Shown here: one piece after another, positions 32,125-53,056 of the stretch
Layout: the number at the start of each line of letters is the position of its first letter
How positions within the stretch are numbered: position 1 is the stretch's first letter
NCBI GenBank assembly: GCA_916048095.2
Contig: OU696581.1
Coordinates: forward strand, 7,484,266 to 7,548,265
Direction: 5' to 3'
Source: Sacculina carcini
Lineage: Eukaryota > Arthropoda > Thecostraca > Sacculinidae
DNA length: 64,000 nucleotides
Made by a program: the position numbers and the translations under genes
Notes under the pieces: model-generated
The model's database searches: none
Told to the model about the DNA's origin: nothing
Seen by the model: the letters and a program-made list of their open reading frames with translations, nothing else

Positions 32125-32690
32125 ACAACAACAACAACAACATGTATTTGTTCTAGCGCACCGAAGGGCTCGGGCGCGACACGATTATAACAGTTGGGAA
32201 CACGGAATACAAATAACAGGACACATGCAAAAGAAGTAAACTACAAATATGCAATAAATGACAATAAATATAGAGACAAAATATGGGCAAAACATACAAA
32301 GCAGACGGACATGACGGACAAGACAACACGACTGAAACATAATGACAACACAACACAGCAAACACAACTCGGGAGAATATAGTCATAGCGTAGATAAAGT
32401 AAGCATGCAAATGAGAGAAGGAATACGAGTAAGAACAGGCTAAAGTAACATGTTATAGTGATGCAAAAGGTGTGAGAGTGTGGGAGACTGGGTCAAAAGA
32501 GAGGTCAAAAAAGTGTTTGGAGAGCTTAGAGCGGAAAGAATTGTAGGAAAGAGAAGAAGTAATGTGAACTGGGATGGAATTGTAAAGGCGAGGGGCGGAA
32601 AAAAAGAATGATTTGGAGGACCAAGGAGATTCATTTACAGCACGAGGGCATACAAGGGGAAGAGGAATTCGGGAAAGAGTGAGTTTTTTC
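32125..32690 (-). pseudogene. 5'-truncated non-LTR retrotransposon, C-terminal RT fragment
   Basis: The minus strand reads AVNESPWSSKSFFFSAPR near 32620 and ends in a short tail with FRSKLSKHFFDL. This is the usual C-terminal end of CR1/L2-type ORF2. The 3' UTR ends gcgctagaacaaatacat followed by (GTT)n. No catalytic motif remains. Confidence 0.65.
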
Positions 32691-32691
32691 C

Positions 32692-32969
32692 CTCAACACT
32701 GCTCAAATTCACACCCGTCCTTCGTGTGTAGTAATTCAGAAGTGTAACACTATCAAAACAATGAAACCTTCTGTCATCTCTATAATTCCAGATTTATGCC
32801 TCCGCTGAAACAGCATATTCATATAGTTGGCATTACATGATATTGCAACCCATATCCTTATGCAACTTAAGCGTATGCAGCTTGAAATTAAACCAATTAA
32901 ATTACACAGTAAAATTCAGTAGTTTACTTTGTTCCCAGTAGCATTTTACCCGCCCGTCGTGCGGAACAA
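32692..32969. repeat. Dispersed repeat, copy 2
   Basis: Direct copy of 31871-32122 (start cctcaacactgctcaaattc, end acccgcccgtcgtgcggaac), with about 25 extra bases near 32870-32900. Confidence 0.7.
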
Positions 32970-33119
32970 TTCATGTGTAAATATTGAGGACAATATAGCC
33001 TTTCTATTCAGTATAAGTCTATTCAGTCTATTCAGTATAGATCATTGTGCGAGGGCATACCACGTTTGATTGTTATGCGCACGACTTCAGGGAACTAAGT
33101 CTATTCAGTGTGTGTGTGT

Positions 33120-33167
33120 GTCCTGGACCACATCTGTCCGTTGTGGAGCCATGTCCCGGACACTGGT
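33120..33167. repeat. 47-bp sequence shared with 23675-23722, between (TG)n and (AC)n
   Basis: gtcctggaccacatctgtcc...ccggacactggt. The inverted copy at 23675-23722 differs at a few bases. Both lie against AC/TG dinucleotides. Confidence 0.8.
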
Positions 33168-33187
33168 CACACACACACACACACACA
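33168..33187. repeat. (AC)n tract, 3' border of APE element A
   Basis: Ten AC units directly before the 3' terminus of the minus-strand element. Confidence 0.9.
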
Positions 33188-33207
33188 TTACATTTACATT
33201 ATGGAAA

Positions 33208-33247
33208 AATTTATATAGCGCCCTACATCTAGAGGGTCTCTTAGGCG

Positions 33248-33256
<9 letters not shown>
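33208..33256 (-). ncRNA. 3' stem-loop of copy A
   Basis: On the minus strand AGCGCC...GGCGCT pairs around a loop containing GAGACCCTC and is followed by atataaa. Copies C and D have the same element; see the related finding. In L2-type elements such a structure is the reverse transcriptase's template signal. Confidence 0.6.
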
Positions 33257-33301
<45 letters not shown>

Positions 33302-33321
33302 ACACACACACACACACACAC
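33251..33321. repeat. (CA)n tract within the 3' UTR of copy A
   Basis: About 35 CA units with one CGTA interruption, just upstream (in element sense) of the stem-loop. Confidence 0.95.
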
Positions 33322-33380
33322 TAACACAAATGCATACATTCACAAGTTAAAAGATGGAGAGGGAGAGAAAAGAGAGAAAA

Positions 33381-36300
33381 TCACACCTTATATTCATCGC
33401 TAGTGTACACAATGTTATCTAAGATATAATAGGACTTCAACAGAAAAAATTTCTTAGAGTGTTTTTTGAAAAGAGGAATAGAAGTGATAGAACGCAGTGT
33501 TGGGGATAGCTTATTGTAAAGACGGGGTCCTAAGATAGATAGACAGCGATTATAGTGAGAATGTCTAGAGGGAAAAGCAGGTTCCAGTAAGAGACGAGAA
33601 TCATCAGATGACCTAAGTGTACGAGTAGATTTTTTAAAAGACAGAAGATCGAATAAATACGAGGGCTTACGAAGAATAAGGGTAGAATGAATAATTAAGC
33701 AGACGCGATAGTCAATAAGTGCCTTAATAGGGAGAAGTCCCAATTTTTGTAGAAAGAGAGATACATGAGAGCCAGCAGGGAGATTGTAGATTAGACGACA
33801 AGCTTTACTAATAACAGATTGAAGTTTGCGAAGCTGGCGGTGGTTCAGAGAAAGAAAGAGCGAACAACAGTATTGTACCCTACTGAGAATGAAAGAATTA
33901 GCTAGTTTGAAAGCAGCAGAGACAGTTAAATATCTACGGATAGAATAGATTCGCCTAATGTGAAAGTTACATACCCTAATGATATCAGAGATGTATAGAT
34001 CAAAAGAAAGAGAATCATCAAGTAAAACACCTAAGCTACGAACAGAGTTAGAGAGAGGAACAGACAGAGAGGTTAAACTTCTAGAGGATTGAAAAATGAT
34101 ATATTTAGTTTTATCGGGATTGAGCTTAAGATGGTGGGAAAAAGACCAAGTTTCAATATCATCCAAGAGAGAAGAAACAGAAGATTGGGAAATAGTATTA
34201 GACGAGAAAAGAATTTGGATATCGTCCGCAAAGATTTGGAAAGTGACATCATGGCGATGAAGGATTTCACCTATGGAAGTTAAGTAAATATTGAAGAGGA
34301 GAGGACCTAGGACGGACCCCTGTGGGACACCGTATGAGAGTGGGAAAGACTCACTACGAGAATCACTAGTACAAACAAACTGAGACCGAGTAGAGAGATA
34401 AGAGCGGAAGAATGATAGTGCAGTACCACTAATACCTAGGTTAGACAGAGTATTGAGTAGAATTAGATGATCAACAGTGTCAAAAGCTGCAGAGAAGTCC
34501 AGTTGAATGAGAAGAACATCCTTACAAGCAAGAGTAGACTTAAGAATAGAGTCATAGAGGAAGAGAAGCGAGGTTTCTGTTGAGTGAAAGCTACGGAAGC
34601 CAGATTGTTCAGGGAGAAATAGATCATGGCGCTCAAGGTAGTCCGAGATCTGGACATAAGCAGCCATTTCAAGAGATTTGGATAGCCAAGGAATTCTAGA
34701 GATGGGACGGTAGTTAGACAAACAATTGGGATCAAGGTTAGGTTTTTTCAGAATAGGGAGAATACTGGCACTCTTTGACGCAAGAAATTCGCCAAGAGAG
34801 AAAGCCGTATTGATAAAATAAGTGATGAAGGGAAGAAGTAACTCAGTACAGTGGGGAATTCGAGCAAGGTCAATAGGATCCAGGGAGGAAGAACGAGTGT
34901 GAACACGTCTCAATAGTAATCTGCAGTCAGAAATGGAAATTGGGTGGAAAGAGTGAAAAATGGAGGAGGTAGCGGGAGAATAAGACAATATAGCAGGAGG
35001 GAAACGACAGCAGATATTAGAGATTTTTGTCTCAAAGAAATTAGAAAATAGGGAAGGTAAGCGAGAGGAATCACTATCAGGAAACGCAAGGGTATTGGAA
35101 TTGCCTAGGAGTCTATTGAAAATATTCCAAAGAGATTTACTATCAAGACAGGAGGAAATCTTAAAATTATAATAGGATTTTTTGGCGTTCTCACACAAGA
35201 GATGATGGTGACGCCGTGCAACACAATAAGAATTCCATGATGCGTCATTTTTCAGACGCAACCAATGGCGCTCAAGTCGTCTAAGAGAAAGCTTGGAATT
35301 ACGAATTTCACTATTGAACCAGGGGCTATGAAGAGAGAGAGAGGAACGAAACTTCTTAACAGGAACAAACTGATCTCTAAGAAGTTCAAGACAGGAGTTG
35401 AAATAGTTACAAAGATCAGAAGGGGGTAAACAAATATATGAATCAGAATTGAAAGAAGAAAATATATTATTGCATAGTGAGTAATAATCAGCATTTTTAT
35501 AATCTAAAAATGAGACAGTTTTTTTAGATCTTATGATGATAGGAATAAATGCGGAAAATTCAACTAATGAGTGATCAGAAACAGAAGAATCAATAGGGAG
35601 AATGGTCAAATCCTTAATAAAAATAGGAGAGTCAATAAACGAAAGCACTAAATCAAGGGTGTGGCCACGTTCATGAGTAGAGCCGCACACATGATTTGAC
35701 AAGCCATACGAAGAAATTAATTCTAGAAACGAAGATGTGCACGACTTGAGATGAGGAGCATCTAGCCAAAGATTAAAATCACCACATAAAACAATCCTAG
35801 AAGAAAACATAGATACAAGCGTGTCAAGTAGAGTACTAAACTCATCTAAGAAAACAGAACTAGATACATAGTTACCACGATAGATTGAGAGAATACAGAC
35901 GGGGAGAGAGTAACGGCTAGTGATCTTACAGCAAACATATTCGAAGGAATTGATACACAGACCTAACTTACATTGAATAAGACGGATACAATCAGAATTA
36001 AAAATAATAGCAACACCACCACCAACAGACTTAGAGGAATTAGAACTATTGATGGAGCGAGACTGGTGATAAGCGGAGTAGTTAGAAGGAAGACAGCTAT
36101 TAAAAGTAGAAATTTCAGAGGGAGAAAGCCAAGATTCATTCACAAAGAAAATGTCATAATTAACTACGACAGAGACAAAGAGAGAAATTTTAGATCTAAT
36201 AGAACGTAAGTTCCAAAGAGCACAACGTACATATTTACAACCAGCAGAAACAGAGAGTGATAAATTATTGAGATTAGAATTAGGTGAAGAACACTTAGCG

Positions 36301-36383
36301 GTACGACGAGTTTGAGGATGAGAAGTAGACTCTTTGACGCTGGAGGTGGACGAGGCTGGAAGATCTGGCTGGTCAAAATTCAC
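33381..36383 (-). CDS. ORF2: APE endonuclease and reverse transcriptase, copy A
   Basis: A 1000-codon frame. The endonuclease shows LWNLRSIRSKISLF (about residue 58), VNESWLS, CGDFNLWLDAP and a late SDHSLVEF. The RT shows NYRPISRIPWLSKSLE, LDFSAAFDTVDH, GVPQGSVLGPLLFNIYL and FADD at residues 718-721. The C-terminal RLYNKLSPTLRSI-type segment is standard. This places it among CR1/L2/Rex-type elements. There is no ATG before the endonuclease. The frame begins at a GTG two bases after the ORF1 stop, so translation probably depends on ORF1 termination (re-initiation or -1 shift). Confidence 0.9.
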   Translation of the reverse strand: MNFDQPDLPASSTSSVKESTSHPQTRRTAKCSSPNSNLNNLSLSVSAGCKYVRCALWNLRSIRSKISLFVSVVVNYDIFFVNESWLSPSEISTFNSCLPSNYSAYHQSRSINSSNSSKSVGGGVAIIFNSDCIRLIQCKLGLCINSFEYVCCKITSRYSLPVCILSIYRGNYVSSSVFLDEFSTLLDTLVSMFSSRIVLCGDFNLWLDAPHLKSCTSSFLELISSYGLSNHVCGSTHERGHTLDLVLSFIDSPIFIKDLTILPIDSSVSDHSLVEFSAFIPIIIRSKKTVSFLDYKNADYYSLCNNIFSSFNSDSYICLPPSDLCNYFNSCLELLRDQFVPVKKFRSSLSLHSPWFNSEIRNSKLSLRRLERHWLRLKNDASWNSYCVARRHHHLLCENAKKSYYNFKISSCLDSKSLWNIFNRLLGNSNTLAFPDSDSSRLPSLFSNFFETKISNICCRFPPAILSYSPATSSIFHSFHPISISDCRLLLRRVHTRSSSLDPIDLARIPHCTELLLPFITYFINTAFSLGEFLASKSASILPILKKPNLDPNCLSNYRPISRIPWLSKSLEMAAYVQISDYLERHDLFLPEQSGFRSFHSTETSLLFLYDSILKSTLACKDVLLIQLDFSAAFDTVDHLILLNTLSNLGISGTALSFFRSYLSTRSQFVCTSDSRSESFPLSYGVPQGSVLGPLLFNIYLTSIGEILHRHDVTFQIFADDIQILFSSNTISQSSVSSLLDDIETWSFSHHLKLNPDKTKYIIFQSSRSLTSLSVPLSNSVRSLGVLLDDSLSFDLYISDIIRVCNFHIRRIYSIRRYLTVSAAFKLANSFILSRVQYCCSLFLSLNHRQLRKLQSVISKACRLIYNLPAGSHVSLFLQKLGLLPIKALIDYRVCLIIHSTLILRKPSYLFDLLSFKKSTRTLRSSDDSRLLLEPAFPSRHSHYNRCLSILGPRLYNKLSPTLRSITSIPLFKKHSKKFFLLKSYYILDNIVYTSDEYKV

Positions 36384-36385
36384 GT

Positions 36386-37663
36386 CTAGTTTCCCGGACG
36401 GCAGTCATCGCTGGTCTTGGTGCGGTATATAACTCGAGTTCTCGCCAAGATTAAGCAGGGACACGAGGGGTCAAACGAAGAGTGGCTGGCGCTGCTACGA
36501 CCAGCTCGCGAACAGTTGGCGTATTTGCTGGCAACTTTCAAGGAACACGATTTAGTGGCGTGCTTGCCTGCACACCAGCCACAGGTGTTCTCTCGGGCCT
36601 GACACTTGACAGCCATGTGACCGTGACGCTGGCACTTGGCACAGCGAGTGACCCAGTAGCGGTCGTGCACCGCGCACCGTCGGTCGCCCAGGTAGAGGTA
36701 TCCTGACTTCATCACGACGTCACGGATGGCAGGAGAGACGGCGGCAACAACTGTCTTTGAGTGGCTTGCAGACTTCTTTGAGAAAAGCACCTTGAAGTCG
36801 GAAGAGTGCTTGATTGCTGTCTGGACTCCATCATTTTTGAGGCACACAGAGTCGAGGATGTCCTTGTCAGAGATGTCAGAACTGACCGATGTAATGGTCA
36901 GTTTTGGCATGATCTTGCCACGACAGGAGGCATTGAGCTGTGTGTCGCTCTTCATCGCCAACATTGCACAGTCTGCAGATTTTGAGTCTGGCAGACTGAT
37001 TTTGACAGCACCACGCTTGGTTTTTGTCATCTTGACCACTGGAACAGTTTTCAGCGCCTCTGAGACACGCTTTTTGTCCACTGGAGCTTGATCATGCGAG
37101 TGCACAATGATCTCTCGTGACACCGCCTGCGAGTATGAACGCGGATGTTGAACAAGCGTTGGCGGAGTCTGCATCAGTGGCGGAGTCGGCATCAGTGGCG
37201 GAGTCGGCATCAGTGGCCGAGTCGGTATCAGTGGCGGAGTTGACATCAGCGGAGGCTTGGGGCAAGTCATCCGTTGTAGCTGAGCCTTGATTTCGCTGAC
37301 GGTCTTAGTCAGCTGCACCAGAGATTGGCTTTCAGTCGGTGACGATTGGGTCATGTCCACCATGGTTTTTTTGTCGGCGGCTGTTATGCCGACAAGGCTG
37401 TCCAGCCACTCCTGCATTTCTGCAGTGTTGCAGTCACGAGCGAGAGTGCAACTTTCACACGTGAAGGAAGCCCTGGTGGTGAAGAAATTAATGGTCATGT
37501 ACTTGGGCATACGGCTGCATCTCACATGCACATGTTTTTTGCATTGTGAACAGAACAAGGCACAAGCAGTCACGGCCATTTTGCACGTCGTACAAGTTGA
37601 GCCGTCAGGAGGGGAAGCAGCACGGGACGGTTGAAGCCCGGCAGGCTTGGTCATCGCGGCCAT
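36386..37663 (-). CDS. ORF1: PHD-like finger and CCHC nucleic-acid-binding protein, copy A
   Basis: The ATG at 37663 is preferred because copy B has a Met at the aligned place (MAAMTKPAGLQPSR and MSVVNKPTGLQPSR); the protein is 425 aa. Near residues 20-75 is a Cys4-His-Cys3 pattern (CTTCKMAV...CSQCKKHVHVRC...CESC), i.e. PHD-like. A proline-rich repeat (LMPTPP) follows. The second half ends in zinc knuckles CAKCQRHGHMAVKC and CGWCAGKHATKSC. Such ORF1 proteins coat the element RNA. It stops two bases before ORF2. Confidence 0.85.
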   Translation of the reverse strand: MAAMTKPAGLQPSRAASPPDGSTCTTCKMAVTACALFCSQCKKHVHVRCSRMPKYMTINFFTTRASFTCESCTLARDCNTAEMQEWLDSLVGITAADKKTMVDMTQSSPTESQSLVQLTKTVSEIKAQLQRMTCPKPPLMSTPPLIPTRPLMPTPPLMPTPPLMQTPPTLVQHPRSYSQAVSREIIVHSHDQAPVDKKRVSEALKTVPVVKMTKTKRGAVKISLPDSKSADCAMLAMKSDTQLNASCRGKIMPKLTITSVSSDISDKDILDSVCLKNDGVQTAIKHSSDFKVLFSKKSASHSKTVVAAVSPAIRDVVMKSGYLYLGDRRCAVHDRYWVTRCAKCQRHGHMAVKCQARENTCGWCAGKHATKSCSLKVASKYANCSRAGRSSASHSSFDPSCPCLILARTRVIYRTKTSDDCRPGN

Positions 37664-38068
37664 GACGGGCACGATACGATCAGAAGCACACGATCTTACA
37701 CACAGACACACACGCACTCACAGACACACGCGCACACAGACACACGGCCCACACACGCACACACACAGGCAAACGCGCACACAAACACACGATCTCACAC
37801 ACAGACACACGCGCACACATACACACACACAGGCACACGCGCACACAAACGCACACACGCACAGATCGAGCACTGAGGGGCCGTCCCCAACAAGGGGGGA
37901 CGCGCCAGGCACACACACACACACACGGAGGGTCGGACCAGGCACAGAAATTAGCACCTAGCCGCGAAAACCTCAACCACTATCAGCAGCACAAATCACC
38001 ACGAAAACGCAAATAGCCGGAGCGACACAAAAACACATCCGCACAGGACAAGCTCTCAAACAAGAGTG

Positions 38069-41808
<3,740 letters not shown>

Positions 41809-41850
<42 letters not shown>
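41809..41850. repeat. (AC)n tract
   Basis: 21 AC units between the (TTGAAC)n tail and the next fragment. Confidence 0.95.
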
Positions 41851-41852
<2 letters not shown>

Positions 41853-42049
41853 GAGGACGAATACTGATGCGGGACACAGAAGACTTAATTATTTTGCCTC
41901 GAAACTCTTTTTAAAATTGCTTCCTATCTGTCTATAAATTTGTGTCTCTTCTTTTCTTTCTTTTTTTTATTCTTTTTTTTGTGTGTGTTGATTATTGCAA
42001 TGAAAAGCGCCTATTATGTTGCGATTGCAATAAATGCTATTATTATTAT

Positions 42050-42053
<4 letters not shown>
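41851..42053 (+). mobile_element. Short non-LTR or SINE 3' fragment with (ATT)n tail
   Basis: About 200 bases ending gcgattgcaataaatgct then (ATT)n, with (AC)n on both sides. It contains a 9-bp dyad (tattgcaat...attgcaata). No coding sequence. Confidence 0.5.

Positions 42054-42141
<88 letters not shown>
42054..42141. repeat. (CA)n tract
   Basis: 44 CA units between two opposed retrotransposon 3' ends. Confidence 0.97.
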
Positions 42142-48184
<6,043 letters not shown>

Positions 48185-48207
48185 CACACACACACACACA
48201 CACACAC
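48185..48207. repeat. (AC)n tract between two 3' ends
   Basis: Joins the A-rich tail of the RLE element to the 3' UTR of copy B. A longer CA run lies at 48262-48308 inside copy B's 3' UTR. Confidence 0.9.
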
Positions 48208-48258
48208 TCAAGCACAAGAGTCATACACATACACAATCACGAACACACACACTCACCT

Positions 48259-48312
<54 letters not shown>

Positions 48313-48736
48313 CAGACAAGTACATATACGCACAAACACAAACATACACTCACGTTTACATACTCCGAAACACAAAAATACACACGCACACACACATACA
48401 TATTGAATAAGATAGTACAGCAGACATACAGCACAGAAGACAACACAACATACAACACATTAAGACAACACAGCAAACATACAACGACATACACTCAGAT
48501 TGACAAATCACAACACAATGGAGACACAAATACAAACCAGAAAACACATCATAACAGACACACAAAGACATACACTCAAACAAATAGACAGAGAACACAA
48601 CACAACAGACACACAAACACAGATAACAGAGCTCAACACAACACACATACAGCATACAATGGAGAAACATACAGACACAAGAACGGAAAACACACGCATG
48701 AAGCACATACACATAGAAGACAGAATTAGGAAACGA

Positions 48737-51700
48737 TCAGACCTTATATTCAGTACTAATATATACAATATTATTAAGACAGTAATAAGACTTAGTGAGA
48801 AAGAAATTTTTACTATGTTTTTTGAAAAGAGATAGAGATTTGATTGAGCGTATTGAGGGAGATAGCCTATTGTAGATACGAGGTCCTAAGATAGAGAAAC
48901 AACGATTGTAGTGAGAATGCCTAGAAGGAAAGGATGGTTCAACTAGTAGAAAAGGATCGTTAGAAGACCTAAGAGAAATAGATGAGGTTTTATAAGAGAG
49001 GAGGTCAAACAGATACGCAGGCTTACGAAGATGAAGAGCTGAATGAATAATTAAACAAATACGATACTCAACAAGAGCCTTAATGGGAAGTAACCTAAGT
49101 TTTTGTAAAGAAGAAGAAACATGAGAGCCCGAAGGAAGATTAAATATCATACGACATGCTTTATTAATAATAGATTGAAGTTTCCTAAGCTGGCGGTGGT
49201 TGAGAGATAGTAGAAGAGAACAGCAATACTGAACTTTGCTAAAGATGAATGAGTTGGCTAACTTAAAGGCAGCAGAGATAGTTATATATCTACGAATGGA
49301 ATAGATACGCCTTAGTTGAAAGTTACAGCACCTGATAATGTCAGAGATGTGTGAATCAAAAGAAAGAGAGCTATCGAGAATGATACCAAGACTACGTACA
49401 GAGCAGGATAGAGGTATACTAAGAGAAGTAGTACTATTAGAAGATGGAAAGAGAATATACTTAGTCTTATCAGGATTAAGTTTGAGATGACGAGTGAACG
49501 CCCATCTTTCTATATCAGATAGGATGGTACTGACTGAAGAGTGAGAAATAGACTCAGACGAGAGAAGGATTTGAATGTCGTCGGCGAATATTTGGAAGGA
49601 CACATCGTGACGACGAAGAACTTTCCCTACAGAGGTAAGATACATATTGAAGAGGAGAGGACCTAAGACAGAGCCTTGAGGTACACCACAAGTTAGTGGG
49701 CAAGACTCACTACAAGAATCAGCAGAGGTAGAAACAAACTGAAGTCTATCAGAAAGATAAGAGCGAAAGAAAGAGAGAGCTGTGTCGCTAATGCCTAAAT
49801 CTAACAGAGTATCAATAAGAAGCAGATGATTAACAGTGTCAAATGCAGCAGAGAAGTCTAGTTGTATAAGTAGAACATCATTACCAGAGAGAGTAGATTT
49901 GAGAATAGAATCATAGAGAAAAATGAGAGAAGTTTCTGTAGAATGAAAGTGACGGAAGCCAGACTGCTCAGGAAGAAACAAATTGTTAGATTCAAGATAT
50001 TCAGATATCTGTATGTAGGCAGCCATTTCAAGAACCTTAGACAGCCAAGGAATTCTAGAGATTGGTCGATAGTTAGAAAGCGTGTTAGCATCCAGATCAG
50101 ATTTCTTAAGTATAGGGAGAATACTGGCAGTTTTAGATGCAAGAAATTCCCCAAGAGTGAAAGAAGCATTGATGAAATTAGATAAGAAAGGAAGGAGCAA
50201 TTCAATGGAGTGAGGAATCCTGGAAAGATCAATGGGGTCGAGAGATGAAGAATGGATTTTAACATGCCTTAAAATAGTTCTACAATCAGAGAGGGTAACT
50301 AAAGTAAAAGAGTGAAAAACAGAGGAGGGTAAGGACGGAGAGGATAATGGTAGAGCAGCTGGGAACAAGCAGCGAATCTTATCGATTTTAGACTGGAAGA
50401 AATTCATAAATATAGAAGGTAACTGATTAGAGGCAAAATCTGGGAAAACAAGACTTCGGGAATTACTTAAAAGACTGTCAAAAAGCTTCCAAAGTTTCTT
50501 AGAATTGAGACAGGAAGAAATTTTAGAATTATAGTAAGATTTTTTGGCGGAATCACAAAGAAGATGATGATGACGGCGGGCAGAACAGAAATATTGCCAC
50601 GAAGAGTTGGTCCTGAGACGACGCCATTGGCGTTCAAGACGACGCAGGGAGGTTTTTGAATTTTTAATATCAGAGTTAAACCAAGGACAGCGAGTATTAG
50701 TGGAACGGAAGACTTTAACAGGAATAAAGGTTGATTTGAAAGAATCGAGGGATGAGTTAAAGTATCCTAAGAGAGAATTAGGTGGTATATGAACGAAATA
50801 TTCAGTAGCGAAAGACAAATGCATATTGACATAAAGAGAGTCCAAATCAGCGTTACGATAATCCGAGAAACTAATAAGTTTGGGAGATTTGTAAGTGATA
50901 GGGAGGCGGGCAGAAAATTCAACTAATGAATGATCAGAAATGAAGGAATCAATAGGAAAAACAGTGAGATCTCTAATAAGAATAGTAGAATCGGAGAAAG
51001 AAAGGAGGAGATCAAGTGTGTGACCGTGAACATGAGTAGGGCAGCATATATGATTACGAAGACCTAGTGAATCGATTAATTGTAAAAACATAGAAGAACA
51101 AGACTTGAGATGGGGCGCATCAACCCAAAGGTTGAAGTCACCACAAATCACTATCCTAGAAGAGAAAATTGGAAGAAGTGTGTCTATAAGAGAAGAAAAC
51201 TCATCAAGAAAAATTGAGGAAGAGAAAGAATTAAGACGGTAAATGTTGACAATACATACAGGCAGAGTAGTTTTACCTATTGCTTTACAACAGATGTATT
51301 CAAATGACTTAATAGGAATTTCTACACTACATAGATAGGCATTAATGATGCTAGAATTATAGACAAAAGAAACACCACCGCCAGAGCACTTAGTAGAATT
51401 AGTGACATTCAAAGGGCGACATTTTTGAAAAGCTGAGTAACCAGCAGGAAGAGAGCGGTCAAAGGAGGATATTTCAGCAACAGAGAGCCACGATTCAATA
51501 ACCAGAAAAATATCATACTTAGGAAGGATGGACGCAAAAAGTGATATTTTAGACCTAATAGACCTAAAATTCAAGAAAGCACATTTTAATAAACCAATTG
51601 CATTAATACATTTAGAACGAGGATTAATAGAAAATGAATCAGAGAGAGAAGAAAGACACTTATCAGCGGATGAATTGCTGATTGAAGGAAGCAGAACTGA

Positions 51701-51760
51701 AGATCCAGCATCTCTTTCCGAAGTCGACTGCTGAGCACAATCAGTCAGGCCGGAGGTCAC
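48737..51760 (-). CDS. ORF2: APE endonuclease and reverse transcriptase, copy B
   Basis: The frame is open from above 51900, but homology with copy A starts at the GTG at 51760, two bases after the ORF1 stop, so I place ORF2 there (about 1007 codons). Endonuclease: AFLNFRSIRSKISLF, VIESWLS, CGDFNLWVDAP, SDHSLVEF. RT: NYRPISRIPWLSKVLE, LDFSAAFDTVNH, GVPQGSVLGPLLFNMYL, FADD. Intact. Very similar to copy C and more distant from copy A, so B, C and D form a young subfamily. Confidence 0.88.
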   Translation of the reverse strand: MTSGLTDCAQQSTSERDAGSSVLLPSISNSSADKCLSSLSDSFSINPRSKCINAIGLLKCAFLNFRSIRSKISLFASILPKYDIFLVIESWLSVAEISSFDRSLPAGYSAFQKCRPLNVTNSTKCSGGGVSFVYNSSIINAYLCSVEIPIKSFEYICCKAIGKTTLPVCIVNIYRLNSFSSSIFLDEFSSLIDTLLPIFSSRIVICGDFNLWVDAPHLKSCSSMFLQLIDSLGLRNHICCPTHVHGHTLDLLLSFSDSTILIRDLTVFPIDSFISDHSLVEFSARLPITYKSPKLISFSDYRNADLDSLYVNMHLSFATEYFVHIPPNSLLGYFNSSLDSFKSTFIPVKVFRSTNTRCPWFNSDIKNSKTSLRRLERQWRRLRTNSSWQYFCSARRHHHLLCDSAKKSYYNSKISSCLNSKKLWKLFDSLLSNSRSLVFPDFASNQLPSIFMNFFQSKIDKIRCLFPAALPLSSPSLPSSVFHSFTLVTLSDCRTILRHVKIHSSSLDPIDLSRIPHSIELLLPFLSNFINASFTLGEFLASKTASILPILKKSDLDANTLSNYRPISRIPWLSKVLEMAAYIQISEYLESNNLFLPEQSGFRHFHSTETSLIFLYDSILKSTLSGNDVLLIQLDFSAAFDTVNHLLLIDTLLDLGISDTALSFFRSYLSDRLQFVSTSADSCSESCPLTCGVPQGSVLGPLLFNMYLTSVGKVLRRHDVSFQIFADDIQILLSSESISHSSVSTILSDIERWAFTRHLKLNPDKTKYILFPSSNSTTSLSIPLSCSVRSLGIILDSSLSFDSHISDIIRCCNFQLRRIYSIRRYITISAAFKLANSFIFSKVQYCCSLLLSLNHRQLRKLQSIINKACRMIFNLPSGSHVSSSLQKLRLLPIKALVEYRICLIIHSALHLRKPAYLFDLLSYKTSSISLRSSNDPFLLVEPSFPSRHSHYNRCFSILGPRIYNRLSPSIRSIKSLSLFKKHSKNFFLTKSYYCLNNIVYISTEYKV

Positions 51761-51762
51761 AT

Positions 51763-53056
51763 CTAGTTTTCCGAGTTGGAATCCTCGATGGTCTGAGTGC
51801 GGCTGATCAGATGAGTCCTCGATGACGTGAGGCAAGGACACGACGGGTCGAATGACGTGTGGCCGACGTTCGCACGACCCGCACGTGCACAGTTGATACA
51901 CTTGCGGGCATTCTTCGCCGGGCACGATTTGGTAGCGTGCTTTCCGGCACACCACCCACAAGTGGCCTCCTGGGCTCTACACTTGTCAGACTTATGGCCA
52001 TGTCGCTGACATTTGATGCAGCGCGTGACCCAGAAGCGATCGTATACCAGGCATCTGCTGTCGCCCAAGTAGACGAATCCGGACTTCATGATGATGTCAC
52101 GGATTGTAGGGGAGACAGCCACAACAACTGTTTTGGTGTGCTCCGACGACTTCTTTGAAAACAGCACACGGAAATCAGCTGCGCGGTTGATTGCAGCTTT
52201 GACCTGGCTGTTTTTTTCTGCTGACAAATTCGGTGATGTTGTCGTTGGCAATATCAGAGCTGACAGAAGTGATTGTCAACTTGGGCAGAACTTTTCCAGG
52301 GCACGACGTTTTCAGATGGGCAACATGTTTGATTGCCTTCAAGGCGTGACCAGCAGTCTTGCTGTCTGGCAACTTCACCTTGACAGCACCACGCTTGGTG
52401 GTCGTCATAGCCAGCACTGGTACAGATTGAAGTGCCTCTGACACGCGCTTGGAATCCACCGCGACTTCATCGGAAGACTTCACAATGATCTCGCGGGATA
52501 CTGCTTGCGAATATGTGCGCGGCTGCTGCACCGCACACGATGTCGGAGTTGGCAGGAGAGATGTGGGAGTTGGCAGGAGAGATGTGGGAGTTGGCATGAG
52601 AGATGGAGGAGTTGGCATGAGAGATGGCGGTGTAGGAAGAAGCGGAGACGAGAGTTTTTGCTTGCAGACCAGTTGAAGCTGCTGCTTGATTTCATTGACA
52701 GTCTTAGTCAGATCTTGCAGTGACTGACTGTCAGCGGGCTTGTCAAGTGGGCATTCATCAGCTTTGGCGGAGGGTGACGAGTGAAAAACACTGTCAAGCC
52801 ATGCGCGCATCTCGGCTGAGTTTGAGTCGCGAGCCAGAATGCAGCTCTCACAAGTGAAAGCGCATCTTGTCGTGAAGAAATTCATCACGACGTATCTGGG
52901 CAGACGTGAGCATTTCACGTGCACATATTTGCTGCATTTTGAGCAGCACAGTGCCGAGACAGAGACAGCCATTTTGCACACGCCACAGTTGGTGCCGGCA
53001 GGAGGGGAGGCAGCACGGGAGGGCTGGAGTCCGGTTGGTTTGTTTACCACACTCAT
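51763..53056 (-). pseudogene. ORF1 of copy B, one frameshift
   Basis: Aligned with copy A's ORF1: a Met at 53056, a PHD-like finger (CGVCKMAV, CSKCSKYVHVKC, CESC), a repetitive proline-rich linker (LMPTPPS/LLPTPTS), and zinc knuckles CIKCQRHGHKSDKC and CGWCAGKHATKSC. The frame changes near 52180-52250, so the halves are in different frames. The linker is an in-frame 24-base repeat. Confidence 0.8.
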
